From Rhizophagus clarus (Eukaryota > Glomeromycota > Glomeromycetes > Glomerales > Glomeraceae), in the NCBI GenBank assembly GCA_015698045.1, contig BLAL01000087.1:310001-374000 (forward strand): DNA of 64,000 bases, written 5' to 3'. The stretch's first letter is position 1; each line of letters begins with the position of its first letter. A program made the translations under genes and the position numbers. The notes beneath the pieces are model-generated. The model did not search any database. It was not told where the DNA came from and was given only the letters and a program-made list of their open reading frames with translations. Shown here piece by piece: positions 35,782 through 47,600 of the stretch.

Positions 35782-37354
35782 ATGTCTTTTTCTCAAGAAC
35801 TTATTAACGATTATGAAAAATTGTTTGAAGCTAATAAAGGGCACGATGTTATTATTTATACTGGTAAAGATGAGAATGTAAAAAAACTTTATGCACATTC
35901 ACTTATATTATGTATTAGATCTCAATATTTTCACGCGGCATTCTCTAATGAATGGGCCGAAAAAAAAGATGGAATATTTATTCTTGAAAAACCAAATATT
36001 TCTCCTCAAATTTTTAAAATTATTTTAAGGTAATGAAATAAATAAAAATTTATTATATTGTTTAAAATATTTAATCATATTTTTTAAACATTTTTATTTT
36101 AAAAATTATTTTATTTTATTTTTTTTTTTTTTTAGATTTATTTATTGTGGAAAAATTGATTTAACGAAATTTCAAGGATCAGAATTATTAGATCTTTTGA
36201 TTGCAGTAGATGAACTTAGTATACAATCATTAATTTCTTGTATTCAAGAATATTTGATTAATAATCAATATAAATTTTTACAAGAAGATCCTATTGAAAT
36301 TCTTGAAACTGTTTATCATGTTTATCAATGTGATACTTTTGCAGGTTTATGGGATTCTTTTCTTGAAGCAATTTGTGATAAACCGGAAATATTATTTAAT
36401 TCCGATAAATTAATTGAGGTAAAAGCATCCATCTTGGAATTACTTTTAAAACGAGATGATTTATTATTAGATGAAATTGTAATATGGAATAATTTGATCA
36501 AATGGGGTTTTGCTCAACATCCTTCTGTTAAACAAGATGATCTGAAATGGGATAAAGAAGAGATCAAAATTATAAAAAGTACTTTATGTAGATTTATTCC
36601 TTTAATTAGATTTTATCATATATCTTCAGAAGATTTTCAATTTAATGTATACCCTTTTAGAGCGTTATTACCCAAAGATTTAATTAATGACATACTCACA
36701 TTTTATATGACGCCAAATAAGAAAAACGATATTGATATACAACTTCCTAGAAATCCAAAGTATGATACAAGTATAATTAAATATCAACATTTTGCTATTT
36801 TTTCCAGTTGGATTGAAAAGAAAAATGATTCTTATTATTATAAAACTAATATTCCTTATCATTATAAATTAATTTATCGTGCTAGCAGAGATGGTACAAC
36901 AGCAAAATCATTTCATAAAAAATGTGATAAAAAAGGACCCACTATAGTCGTATTAAAAATTAAGGGATCGAGTCAAATTATTGGAGGATATAATCCATTT
37001 AATTGGGATACAAGTAAATCTTATAAATACACAACAGATAGTTTTATGTTTTCATTTACAGATAGAAGGAATACAAAAACTGCAAAAGTAAGTTATAGTA
37101 CTGGTACATATTCTATAGGTTGTTATCCAACTCATGGTCCAATATTTGGTGGTGATTTTTCTTGTAAAGATTGTGCTACCACTTGGAGGTTTAATAATTA
37201 TTTTCATTCATATCCTGATATTAAAATTCAAACAGGAAGTATAGAAGTTGATGATTATGAAGTTTTTCAAGTTATAAAACAAAAACAAAATTCGCATGAT
37301 AAATATAATCCCTTTAAAAAAAAATATTTCCTTAAATCTTTATTTAAAAGATAA
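35782..37354 (+). CDS. BTB-BACK-TLDc protein with a basic C-terminal extension
   Basis: Exons 35782-36029 and 36136-37354 encode 488 residues, the longest copy. The 106-nt phase-2 intron ends in a long T-run and TTTAG. Exon 1 is two codons shorter than in its sisters (MSFSQELINDYEKLF). BTB, about 18-123: DVIIYTGKDENVKKLYAHSL, SQYFHAAFSNEWA, KIILRFIYCGKI. BACK, about 128-228. TLDc, about 300-455: HFAIFSSWIEKK, KKCDKKGPTIVVLKI, IIGGYNPFNWDT, HGPIFGGDFSC, VDDYEVFQV. After the usual end the frame runs on for about 28 residues, rich in lysine (NPFKKKYFLKSLFKR), absent in the others; this may be a recent loss of the original stop or a targeting tail. Confidence 0.9.
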
Positions 37355-37783
37355 ATTTATTACCGTTTAACGCTGCATAAAGTATCCCACCTTATACAAG
37401 AAACCTGTGGGATTATTTATAGAGATTACTGGGGTATTATATGAGGGTGGTATAAAAAATTTTAACTAGAATTAAGCGTAAGTTATCAGAATTAGGGCGT
37501 ATTAATTAAGATTAATCTTGAAAGGGATAGTACTAGACGGTTTATATTTAGCAATTAAAAAAAAAAAATTTTTGCCTCGCTAAATTTGATATTATATAGA
37601 CATGGAATCATCGCGTGGCGTATACGCCGATGATCTTATTATGTATACATAGAATATAAAATAATAAAGTGTTTATATGAAAGAATTTTTAAAACATTAT
37701 AATTTATAAAACGATCCGCTTTTGATTGATTAGTTAACCATCAATGATTCGAAATAACTTTTTTACCAAAATTTGTAATTTCA
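37355..37783. other. intergenic
   Basis: A short near-perfect palindrome around GGCGTATACGCC at 37608-37633; no gene. Confidence 0.45.
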
Positions 37784-38020
37784 TTATTTCATCGTCGCAT
37801 TCAATATTCTATCGAAAATATATTTTAATATTTCTGTTACAGCAGTATCAGTTGTATCTAAGAAGGGGTCTGGTACGAAATCCTGACGATACATTATCAT
37901 TTTATAAGCCCGAAAATCAAAAATCGAAATGAAAATCATAAAGTCATGATTTTCGAGATTTAAAGTGTCGGTTAGCGAATCCCATAAAAATTTGCGTAAT
38001 ACGCAAATGAAAGAACGCAT
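37784..38020 (-). CDS. hypothetical 78-residue protein or gene fragment
   Basis: An ATG-initiated frame (MRSFICVLRKFLWDSLTDTL) with ordinary amino-acid composition, a hydrophobic middle (FMIFISIFDFRAYKMIMY) and a tidy C-terminus (TDTAVTEILKYIFDRIL). It reads more like coding sequence than most short frames here. No promoter or introns are evident and I do not recognise a family. It could be the surviving end of a larger decayed gene. Confidence 0.3.
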   Translation of the reverse strand: MRSFICVLRKFLWDSLTDTLNLENHDFMIFISIFDFRAYKMIMYRQDFVPDPFLDTTDTAVTEILKYIFDRILNATMK

Positions 38021-38963
38021 ATTGAGATTTAACGAATTTTTTTTTAATTAACTTATCTTTGCACTTAAAAATTTTATTATCCTCATTATTGTAAAGAAAA
38101 TTAAAACGGCTTTATTTTTTATATCGGCAGCGGTGAAATTTGTGTAGACATACTTTATATATTATAATTTAGAAGATAAAGGGACATCAAGAATTTTATT
38201 TATAAGATAACGGGACATCAAAGAATTTTATTTATAAAAAACCTAAGATTTTTTTCATAATTTTATACAATGTTTCACCACTCTTTTTTTTAAAGGTTTT
38301 TTTTTGGATTTGAGATATCCGCAAGATCTAGTAACTGGTCGATACAATTAATCTATTTAGGGGATTTTTTTAACAATATTAGTGAAATCCCCTATAATTA
38401 AACATGTAAATAAAATTGAATCTGTTTAAACAGGTTAAGCCTCGTGGTCGCTCGATTTTTTAATCAGTTAAGGGTTTCGATCTCCGATCAATAAAAAATG
38501 TTTCTAATATATTTGATTTCTGTTTTCATTCACACTTACATCTTAATTAAAAATTCACGAATAAATGCAAATATTGATAACTCTGACTCAAAGAATTTTT
38601 CCAAAACAATATTTATTGTTGGATACTAAATAAGGAGATTTTAACGCCACGTTACGTCATCAACAAAATGAAGATCGATTTGACATTCATCATAAATATT
38701 TTTGGACTAATTAATTTCATTTATTTATTTACTAAAAAAAGTTCTCATTTTATCTAACGTAACGTAAAAAATTTTTTTACTGCAAAATATAACAGCTGAC
38801 CTGTCATCTGATCGAAAAGACGTTACCATGATTGCCATGTGCTACATATGTCACGTGATAGCCACTTTTAACTCTGACTCAAATTATTATTTTGAATGAC
38901 TTAACATTTGTCATTCATGAAAATATTCGTGTCATATTGAGTCATTTATAGTTAAAAATTCAA
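38021..38963. other. intergenic with small repeats
   Basis: A 32-bp tandem pair (GATAA[A/C]GGGACATCAA... at 38175-38238), a hairpin AGGGGATTT/AAATCCCCT at 38357-38391, and a tRNA-promoter-like patch at 38433-38500. No gene. Confidence 0.4.
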
Positions 38964-39010
38964 AGACCGGTGGCAAGATGATCATGTGATTAAAGAAGAT
39001 ATATATACAA
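38964..39010 (+). promoter_or_regulatory. promoter block shared with the gene at 62396
   Basis: AGACCGGTGGCAAGATGATCA followed about 15 bp later by TATATATA, about 55 bp before the ATG. The gene at 62396 has AGACCGGTGCACGATCATCA followed by TATATAAATAAGG. Confidence 0.4.
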
Positions 39011-39059
39011 GACGTTTTCACAATTTACCAACTAATTATCGTTTCATCAATAATAAAAG

Positions 39060-40555
39060 ATGTCGTACGAATTTTGTCAAGAAGTCGCTAATGATTATGA
39101 AAAAGTGTTTGAATCTGATGAGGAGTATGATGTCATCATTTACGCTGGTGAAAATATGAAAGAATTAAATGCGCATTTATTTGTTTTACGTACGAGATCA
39201 CTATATTTTCGTACAGGATTTTCTAAGAAATGGGCAGAAAAAAAAGATGGGAAGTTTATCTTTAAAAAACCGAATATTTCTCATGAAATATTTGAAATCA
39301 TTTTAAGGTATTTTGTCTCAATAAATTCACTTTATATATACTGTACAGTACATGTTATTTGTTTCGTATTAACATAAAAATTTAAATTATTTAGGTTTAT
39401 TTATTGCGGAAAGGTAGATTTAACAAATTTACAAAGTTCCAAAATATTCAAACTCCTGATGGCAGTGGATGAACTTAACATTCAAGATTTAATCAAATGT
39501 ATTTAAGAATACTTGATTAAACATGATCATGAATTTTTACAACAACAATGCTCTGTAGAAATTCTTGAAACCATTTATCAACATGAATCTTTTACGGAAT
39601 TATGGAATTTTTGTCTTAAAAAGATTTGTGAAGAACCTGAAATATTATTTAATTCTAATAGATTTATTAATTTAAGCGAACGTTTATTAGAATTCATTTT
39701 AAAGCAGGATGATTTAAATTTGGATGAAATTCTTATTTGGGATGGTTTAATAAAGTGGTGTTTGGCGCAACATCTTGACATTTCACGTGATATTAAGAAA
39801 TGGGACAAAGATGAAGTTACGATTTTGAAGAAAACTATTCAAAGATTCATTCCATTGATCAGATTTTATGATATCTCTCTAGAAGATTTTAAGCTCAAAG
39901 TATTTCCTTACAAAGTATTATTACCAGTAAATTTAATTAACGATATACTTACATTTCATAGTATTAGAAAAGATAATGTATCAAATAAGGAACTAAACAT
40001 TATTGTATTATCTCCCAGAAAATCAAAGTGTATATATGATTCAATATTAATTAAACCTCAACATTTTGCTATATTTTCTAGTTGGATAGGAAAAAAAATT
40101 GATAATTATAATACAAGAAATATTCCTTATAATTTCAATTTACTTTATCGTTCTAGTAGAGATGGTAAAACAGCAAAAGAATTTCATACCAAATGTGATA
40201 ATAAAGGAGCTACTATAGTTATAGCAAAAGTTATAAATTCAGAACAAATAGTGGGAGGCCATAATCCACTTTTTTGGAATGAGAGTAATACAAATAAATC
40301 TACATGTGATAGTTTTATATTCACACTTTTAGATCGAGCAAATCTTCAAACAGCAAAAGTTATAGTAATGGTGATCCAAAGTCTATACAAAATTATTCAG
40401 TACATGGCCCGGTATTTGGTTCTTCTGATTTATATGAAAATAATGGCAGTTCTTGGTTTAGTAATCCAAGTTCTTATCCTAAAATCGATGATATGCCGAT
40501 AGGAAAATTTTATGTAGATGATTATGAAGTATTTCAAGTAATTAAAAAGTCCTAA
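39060..40555 (+). pseudogene. BTB-BACK-TLDc pseudogene (one nonsense, one 4-nt deletion)
   Basis: Exon 1 39060-39307 and exon 2 from 39395 keep the family intron (87 nt, GTATTT...TTTAG). Two lesions break it. First, TAA at 39504-39506 replaces the glutamine codon of the conserved CIQ(E/K)YLI helix in BACK, a C-to-T change. Second, near 40362, where the paralogs encode KVGYSNG, four bases are missing and the frame shifts; the original frame then continues through HGPVFGSS and VDDYEVFQVIKKS to TAA 40553-40555. Everything else (BTB with AHLFVLRTRSLYF, TLDc with KCDNKGATIVIAKV) is well kept, so inactivation is recent. Alternatively, assembly errors; two independent ones are less likely. Sister of the gene at 33653. 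Confidence 0.85.
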
Positions 40556-43500
40556 ATTACATACTGTGTTAGTAACGTTAATAACAACAAACTTAAATAT
40601 AATTAAGTTTAATAACCTATATAACAATGTAGGTATTCACAATTTATGATTTTATTTATGTTTTTTTACTACTAAGGATTTATAAAAAAAAATTATGACA
40701 ATTTTCGTGTATTTGTATGCAATTCATTATTTATTTTATATTATTTCACTGTTGTCAGTCATTTCATACATTATTATATTAAAAAAATGTAATAAATTAT
40801 TTTGACAATTATCGTATCGCGTGTTATTTTCATAAAGTATTGGGACAATAAATTGTAAAATTGAGCATAAATGGTTATTGTTAAATTGTTACAATACTAA
40901 CAATTATTTGATTATCCTACTTCAAGAGCAGTTATTACAGGCCAAAATAGATTCAATGAAATGTTAAGGAGAATCGATAAAAAGGTAATTCGACTCAGAA
41001 AATGAAACGTATACCATAATAGACAGTTTCATTATTCTATTGCTGATGCTTATTTGTTCATGTTGGCCAAAATTAGTCTAAATCGTACAAATTATAATAA
41101 GAGAAAAAAAAAGAACGTATATATAAACAGGGATTAATGGAATAACGGACTGAAAATAAACCTATAACCGAACTGATAAAAAATCAGTTATAGTCAGTTG
41201 TAACAGAACTTATGGCGTACTTATTCAGGTTATATGTAACAGGTAATAAGCAGTTCCTAGTTGTTTGATGCTACGTAACTTTGAAAAGGTTCAGGACAAT
41301 AAATTTGATTATTCAATCATCGAAAGCCGTTAACTATCGGTTTTACTTTTTATACTGTATATATAAAATATGATAAATAGACTGATCGATTAATTTAATG
41401 CATTCCAAATGCCTTTTTTTTTGTTGAGAAAGCATTAAAAAAATTTTTAAATTTTTGAAATTAATTTACGAGTAGGTCACGTTACTTTCCCGTATCGTAA
41501 GACGCTTCTGAAATTTTTTACATATTAGCCGACCTGATTCCAAAGTGATTTCCAATACAGGCCAAGTACTAATTGTTTTTGCTATAATTAGAAGCTGATT
41601 CGAAGTCAAGCTGATCATCAATAAAAAAAATACTGAAAAGATTCGATTTCGATTCCAATCCCTATACCAAAGATAAAAGGTGAAGAAAAAAACTACTTTT
41701 TTCTTTTTTTGAATTGATCTGGCCCTTTCTTTCATTCAAGTATGTAAGTCCTGATAACCAAAAATTTAAAAATTTTTTACAATTAATTCTCTCACGTATT
41801 CAGACCATTTTTGTTATTATATTTGATTTATATTGATAAAATCTGGTAAATATGTATATAAATTTGTTGTAAAATTTTCTTGAACATAACCGCATATTGC
41901 TTATTTAAAATAATGCCACGTACTGTACAATATATTAATATTTTTATTTATTTATTTTTTTTTTTTTTTGACATAGATGTATTATTTTTAATTAGCTGGA
42001 GAAACGTTCTCAATCCATGCTGTAAATAAGTTCATCTTTAAATATATTTTAAAAATATCAATTAATAATTTGTTTTTGCTGTCATGATAAATATTGTTAT
42101 AAAAATAAGTTTATTTGTCCAATTAAGTTACTATCACACATATTTTAAAAGAGAAATCTTATCTATTTAATAATCTGATTGGTACAAAAAGTGTACAAAA
42201 ACAAAATCATATGTAAAAATAAAAAAGTAAAAATATAGAAGAACCGAAAAAAAATAGTACACATATAAAACGTATGTATGCATGTAAAAAGTATAAAAAA
42301 AAGTATACAAAAAAGTTTCGCATTATCAAGAAGAATTTGAAGTTAAAATTCCTATATGTTCAATTATTTTTTATTTATTTTATGAGATCGATTGCATTTT
42401 GAATGAATTATTTGTTAAAAATTAGAGTTACTTGGCTATCCCAGCGATTCTCTTTCGGTACTTTTTCATCTTAAATATAATAAAATACGAGTTAAAAGAA
42501 AATACTTTAATTGAAAACGTTGAAAAAAAAAATTCGGAAAACGCATCTGACTTCTTGCTATTCTGCATCTATATCTGTAATTATTCTAATAGTTCCATTT
42601 GTTATTTTGTGTTTTTATTGGGAATTGTTGCTTTATTAGTGTAGAATAAATAAGATAAATTAAATACCAAAAAAAAAATAAATAGTTTTTATTTTATCAT
42701 TATTTTGGTATATATTATGCTTTTAATTAGAAATAAACTAATCACTGAAAAAAAATTGTTTTAATATCTTTTAGTAAAGATTAAACTTATGATCAAAATA
42801 AGCTGATTGATTTTTTTTTTTGAAAAAAAAAAAAAAAAATAAAATTTTGATTATCAAAAAAAAAAAGTTCTTTTGGTAAATATTCTGATTATTAGCTAGA
42901 AATAAGCTAATTAACGAAAAGTTTTTGTTCCTAATTTTTTTTTTTTTTTGCCAATTTTGTAAAAGAAAATTTTTTTTTTTAGTAAAATCGGGCTTAGTGA
43001 TCAAAAGTGGAGGTGATTTACCAGCCAATTTGTAAGAAAAAATCAATTATTATTATTTTTTTTTTTGGCAAAGATATACTTATTACCAAAAAAAAAAACT
43101 TGGTAAATATTGTGCGTATTGATTTTTTTTAAAAAAATCTTTTTAGGTTGTATTAAGGTAACACAAATCTCTTGGCAGGCCCGCCTTCCTTATATTATGT
43201 TAACTGTGCCTTTTTTACTCGGTTTTTCTTTTGATCGAGTAATCGATGGGAAAGAGTATTTTGTTCAATTTATTTTTCTTGGTAGTATATATTCAGTTTA
43301 ATCTTTGGATTTTAAATTACGAGTAATGTTTTCGAATACACTCATTAAGTAAACTAAAAAAAAAATTCAGATTTTAATGATAAAAATTTGAATAGAAGAT
43401 AATGAATACATAAGAAATGTTATATTTAATAAAAAATGTGTTTTAATTTCTTCAACTAAATTGCAAATAATACTGTATACATAACTAAGGAAAAAAACGT

Positions 43501-43571
43501 TAATTGAGATGTCATAAAAAGAATAGAACTTTTTAAAAACATAATAAACTTTTAAAAACTAATTAATTAAT
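40556..43571. other. intergenic, very AT-rich
   Basis: No gene I can defend. 42700-43100 contains imperfect copies of an AT-rich unit (AGAAATAAGCTAATTA, AGAAATAAACTAATCA) with A and T runs. Short frames at 41466-41735, 42432-42644 and 43110-43301 lack ATG context or family features. Confidence 0.45.
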
Positions 43572-43982
43572 TTAAAATTTAATTAATTGATAAGTAGGAG
43601 GATCTTTTCTATAAGAAATATACTCGCGAAATTCATTGGAGAATTTCACATATCTTTGCTTGACATCACTAGGTAATTCTTTCCATTTTTGAGCTATAAA
43701 CCTTGAGATATCAGGAAGAGGAATATTTTTACAATGTTTACCAAGTTCTTGAATTACCACGTTTCTAAAGATAAGAAAGACGTTTGGCACCTTTATACAT
43801 CCTTTACTTCTTTTACTTCTTTTTCTTGAAAAGAAATTGTTGAATGATGGAAAAGGGAAATTGTTGAATGTTAATTCAATTGGATGATTTAATAGAATAT
43901 TAGTATTCTTTAAAATAATTTCATATTCTCGTTGGATATCAAAAGCAGCAGGTGATGAGTTAATATTCTCTTCTTGGGACAT
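43572..43982 (-). CDS. HMG-box protein, MATA-HMG-like
   Basis: 136 residues, single exon, ATG at 43980-43982. A basic stretch about residues 53-60 (RKRSKRSKG) looks like a nuclear localisation signal and leads into an HMG box at about 62-126: IKVPNVFLIFRNVVIQEL, then PDISRFIAQKWKELPSDVKQRY with the diagnostic KW, then VKFSNEFREYI. This is the layout of MATA_HMG proteins, known in fungal mating-type loci and, in arbuscular mycorrhizal fungi, as a large dispersed family. A sex-locus role cannot be inferred here. It is the most canonical of the three HMG proteins in this window. Confidence 0.82.
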   Translation of the reverse strand: MSQEENINSSPAAFDIQREYEIILKNTNILLNHPIELTFNNFPFPSFNNFFSRKRSKRSKGCIKVPNVFLIFRNVVIQELGKHCKNIPLPDISRFIAQKWKELPSDVKQRYVKFSNEFREYISYRKDPPTYQLIKF

Positions 43983-44071
43983 AATAATATTTTTGTAATT
44001 TCTTAGGAGAAATTAAATAGTGACGTAAGAGAAATTATGGAAGAAAGAAAATAAATTTACTATGCACTTTA

Positions 44072-44239
44072 CGGAATATTAATAATCCTTTTATATAAAT
44101 ATGAGTTACACAAAAGTCAGATGATCGTTTCACTTATATTATTTTCATTGTTATTCGGAATATAAATAATCCTTTTATATAAGTATAAGTTACACAAAAG
44201 TCAGATGATCGTTTCACATATATTATTTTCATTGTTATT
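44072..44239. repeat. 84-bp tandem duplication
   Basis: Two adjacent 84-bp copies (44072-44155 and 44156-44239), starting CGGAATAT and containing AGTTACACAAAAGTCAGATG, differing at only a few bases. It lies just upstream of the HMG-box gene on the minus strand and could be part of its promoter. Confidence 0.8.
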
Positions 44240-44662
44240 CATCACTCAAATGAGAATAATTATAGTACTTATAACATTGGGATGTCTTTCTCAAGTCCCA
44301 TAAGAAGTCTCGGTCGATAACCTTAGCGGATTTTTTAGAGACCTTACGAAAATTAATTTAATATAAACGGATCTTCTACCTAGAGTAGTGCAGATGGATG
44401 AAAATTATTTTCTAAAATCTAAAGATCACAAGGCGAAATTAATTTTGTTTTTAGAATAAGTGGGTTTTTTAGGAAAATGGTATTTTAAATCCATTAATTT
44501 TTTTTTCGTCCCTTTATTTTACCCTTTTCAGTTGTAGTTTTCTTTTTTGTATTTCACATTGGGAAAGTTTCTCAATTTTATTTCTTTTTTTAGATTTAAA
44601 ATTTTTTCTTTAACCATATCATTAAGTTACTAATATTAAACTCAGGATTATTGTATAACAAC
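44240..44662. other. intergenic
   Basis: No gene seen; ends at the retrotransposon target duplication. Confidence 0.45.
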
Positions 44663-47600
44663 TTTGTGGTTAGAGTATTTATTTATTTATTTATTTATTA
44701 ATTGTTATCGATCTGGAAGTTTAGTAAAGAATACAAGTAAAGAAAGAAATCTAATTTAATAGACAACTATAAACTAATCTATACTAACAAACACCACCAG
44801 GATGTTCCCCGACCGGGACACATATTGTCCGGACAGTCATGAGCTAACCAGATCTATCCATTTCCCTATACCGCCCATTGTTATCAAAAGACAGCGGCTC
44901 GCGCATGTCAGGAGTGAAACTAACAAAGTAATCTAATAGGGAGCCTGAGTGGAGGTAATTCGATCCTACCGCATAAACCAAGCGGCGTAAATCGTCTCTT
45001 CTACGTGTTCCCGGAAGTGAAGAGGGACGTGATAAACTAGGCTCCGGGGTGTGATTAGGTTCGTTATCTTGATTCCGTCGTTTACGATAAAGTTGTTTAT
45101 CACGTTTCGTAATATGTAAAGATTTTTCCCATTGTTTATAAGCAAGGGCATATTTTCGCCAATATTTCCTGATGATAGTATCCATGAAGACTGATAGAAA
45201 AGTGTTCGTGACAAGACTTTTCACTTTTCTGGACCTAATAAATCGTGCGATTAAGTCCGATAAAGAAGTGGGTACTGCATTGTGTAAAAGAATATAAAAA
45301 GAAGAATTATGTTCTAGATCGAAGCAACTGAGTGGGGAGCTGGAGACTGCAATATCTGCAGAAGGAGCAGTGGCAATCTCTTTGTGATGCTCGAGAGCCC
45401 TGATTAAAACTGATAAGCAGTCTTTGTAGTCGGCTAGTCTATCCATTTGATGTTGTTGGCATAGTCCCCAATGAGTGTTTGAAGCTGTTGTAGAATTGCA
45501 CAAAATACAGTTGGATGTTGTGTCAAGGTAAAGTTTTGGGTAATATAGTCGTTGTATGTCAACTGTGGGTAAAATATGTCCTAGATTCTTGATTTTGAAA
45601 CCTGTGTGTCGGTCATTAGCAGCTGAGCAGACAGATCCATCACAGGATTGAGCAATCCAATCTTTAGTAAGCTCCCAATTGATTTGGTCCACTTGGTCAA
45701 GAGAAGGTCCAAAGAGATGTGATAACGCTTTCATTCGTAGTAGCTTCTCGAACGTATGGAGGTTAGTGATATGTCGAAAATATTTTCTTATATTTTTATC
45801 TATAGGACCGTAATTTGCCAGGGTAGGGACCATGACCGGAGCCTGAGAATAGTGCGAGGTAGCTAGGAAGATAGGTAAGTTGCTACAAGCGTCTTTAGCG
45901 AGACGATCAGCTTGGTCATTATGTAGTTGTCCAGAATGCGCCTTTACTTTAAACATATCCACGCGAAGGGATTTCGTCTTGATGAGGCGATGTATTAATA
46001 TCCATAGGCTGAAATTATTCAGTTTCATGATTCTTCTTTGCGAAAGATTATTGCGACCCGTTTTGTTAAAGCTATCTATCGCATTTTTCGAGTCTGTGTG
46101 AATAGTCACGTGACAGTGGGTAGGAGATGCGATAATAGCGGTAAGAATTGCTAATACTTCGGCTTTAGTTGAGGACGGTAGATGCGCTGTTGAACATTGA
46201 AAAGTATCAATCCCTGATGAAGAGACTTCCACCCATGCAGCGCCCATAATAGATTTGTTAGTTCCATCCATCGAAAGGGAGCCATCTGTGTAGAATATAA
46301 GTCTATCTCGAAATAAAAATTTAATAATTAGCAAATAGAGCGTATCTAAACTATATTGATTACCTTTAAAAATATTATACAGAAAATAAAAATGATTTTT
46401 ATCTAAATTGCAATTCATTGCTAATTCCTGAAGGGAAAATTCTTGATTATGCACCAAATCATTAATTATAAAATTAGAATTAAAATTAAAATGTGAAAAA
46501 GAAGATCTATTCAATTTAAGAAACGAGTTATAAGCCATATTATGAAGGGTGATGTGATGTTTGGTAGGGAATTTCCAAAGTTTTTTAACGTTAGGGAATT
46601 TGCGTTTCATGATATTCTGGTTATATAGTTTGAATTTATAAAGTGAAGTGGTCACTGTGTATATTGTGCAAATAAGCGGTCGGTCCACATTATAAGTGTG
46701 AAGCGCACATCCTTTGCATGGTTTTAGGAGCGTAGTTTTCTTCCGTGGAGTAAACGCGTCGTGTTGTATAGAAGAAGTCGTAGAAGCGAACAAGGCATCA
46801 TCTTCCAAGTAACTCTGCACGTAGTGTTGTAACTGCGTCATGCTCGGTGTGTTTTTGTGATTAATTTGAGTGATGCCTTTACCGTAAATTGAAGTGTTGC
46901 TTTTTGGGTCCCAAAAGATATACCATTGGTTGCGTAATTGGTTCTCCTGGTTTGGTAATATGTTGGGTGTTTGAATAAGGAAGTTCTGTATCGGTAATTC
47001 TTTTGGAGGGTTAATCAACCGTCGGTTTGTTGTGGTCCAGATTTCCGTGTTTTCCATTTTCTTTAACCAATTTGGAGGGGCGCCTTTCCAATTTTTTTGT
47101 GCCATTTGTTTCATTTCCGGAAAGGTTAAAAGGAATGAGCTATCGTTGGAAATGATTTGGTCCAAAAAGATGAGGCGTTTATTTTGTAAACTCGAAACAT
47201 CTGACTTGGTAATGTTAGGAATGTGAAACAATAGAGGGGTACGTCCTCCCGTTATTGTAGTATCATAAACGGGGGTAAAAACTATATTAAAATTGTTAAA
47301 ATAGATTAGTAACTTAGAAAGAAAGGTGGTCGCCAGTTTTGTCGATTCTAATTTTGTGAGATCGTTATGCGTCGGAAAATGTGGCAACCAAAATTCATAT
47401 TGTGTCGTCAACATTTGAGTCATAGCTATGGGGTTTAATAAAGGTGTATTGAATAGTAATTGTGTCATAGCTATGTGCGAATACATCTGATTATAGAAAA
47501 AATTATTAATCGAAGGTAATAAATAATGATGAATTAATGCGTCTGGAGTAGATCTCGGAAGGTGTAATGATTGTTTGAAGAGTTTTTTAATAGGTGCCAT

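Noticed and set aside
38433-38500. tRNA-like patch (GTGGTCGCTCGA and GGGTTTCGATCTCC)
   Set aside because: The B-box has an extra base and there is no cloverleaf; it could be a SINE trace but is not enough for a call.
42771-43046. 91-codon minus-strand frame
   Set aside because: Composed mostly of A/T homopolymers (runs of F, K and I).
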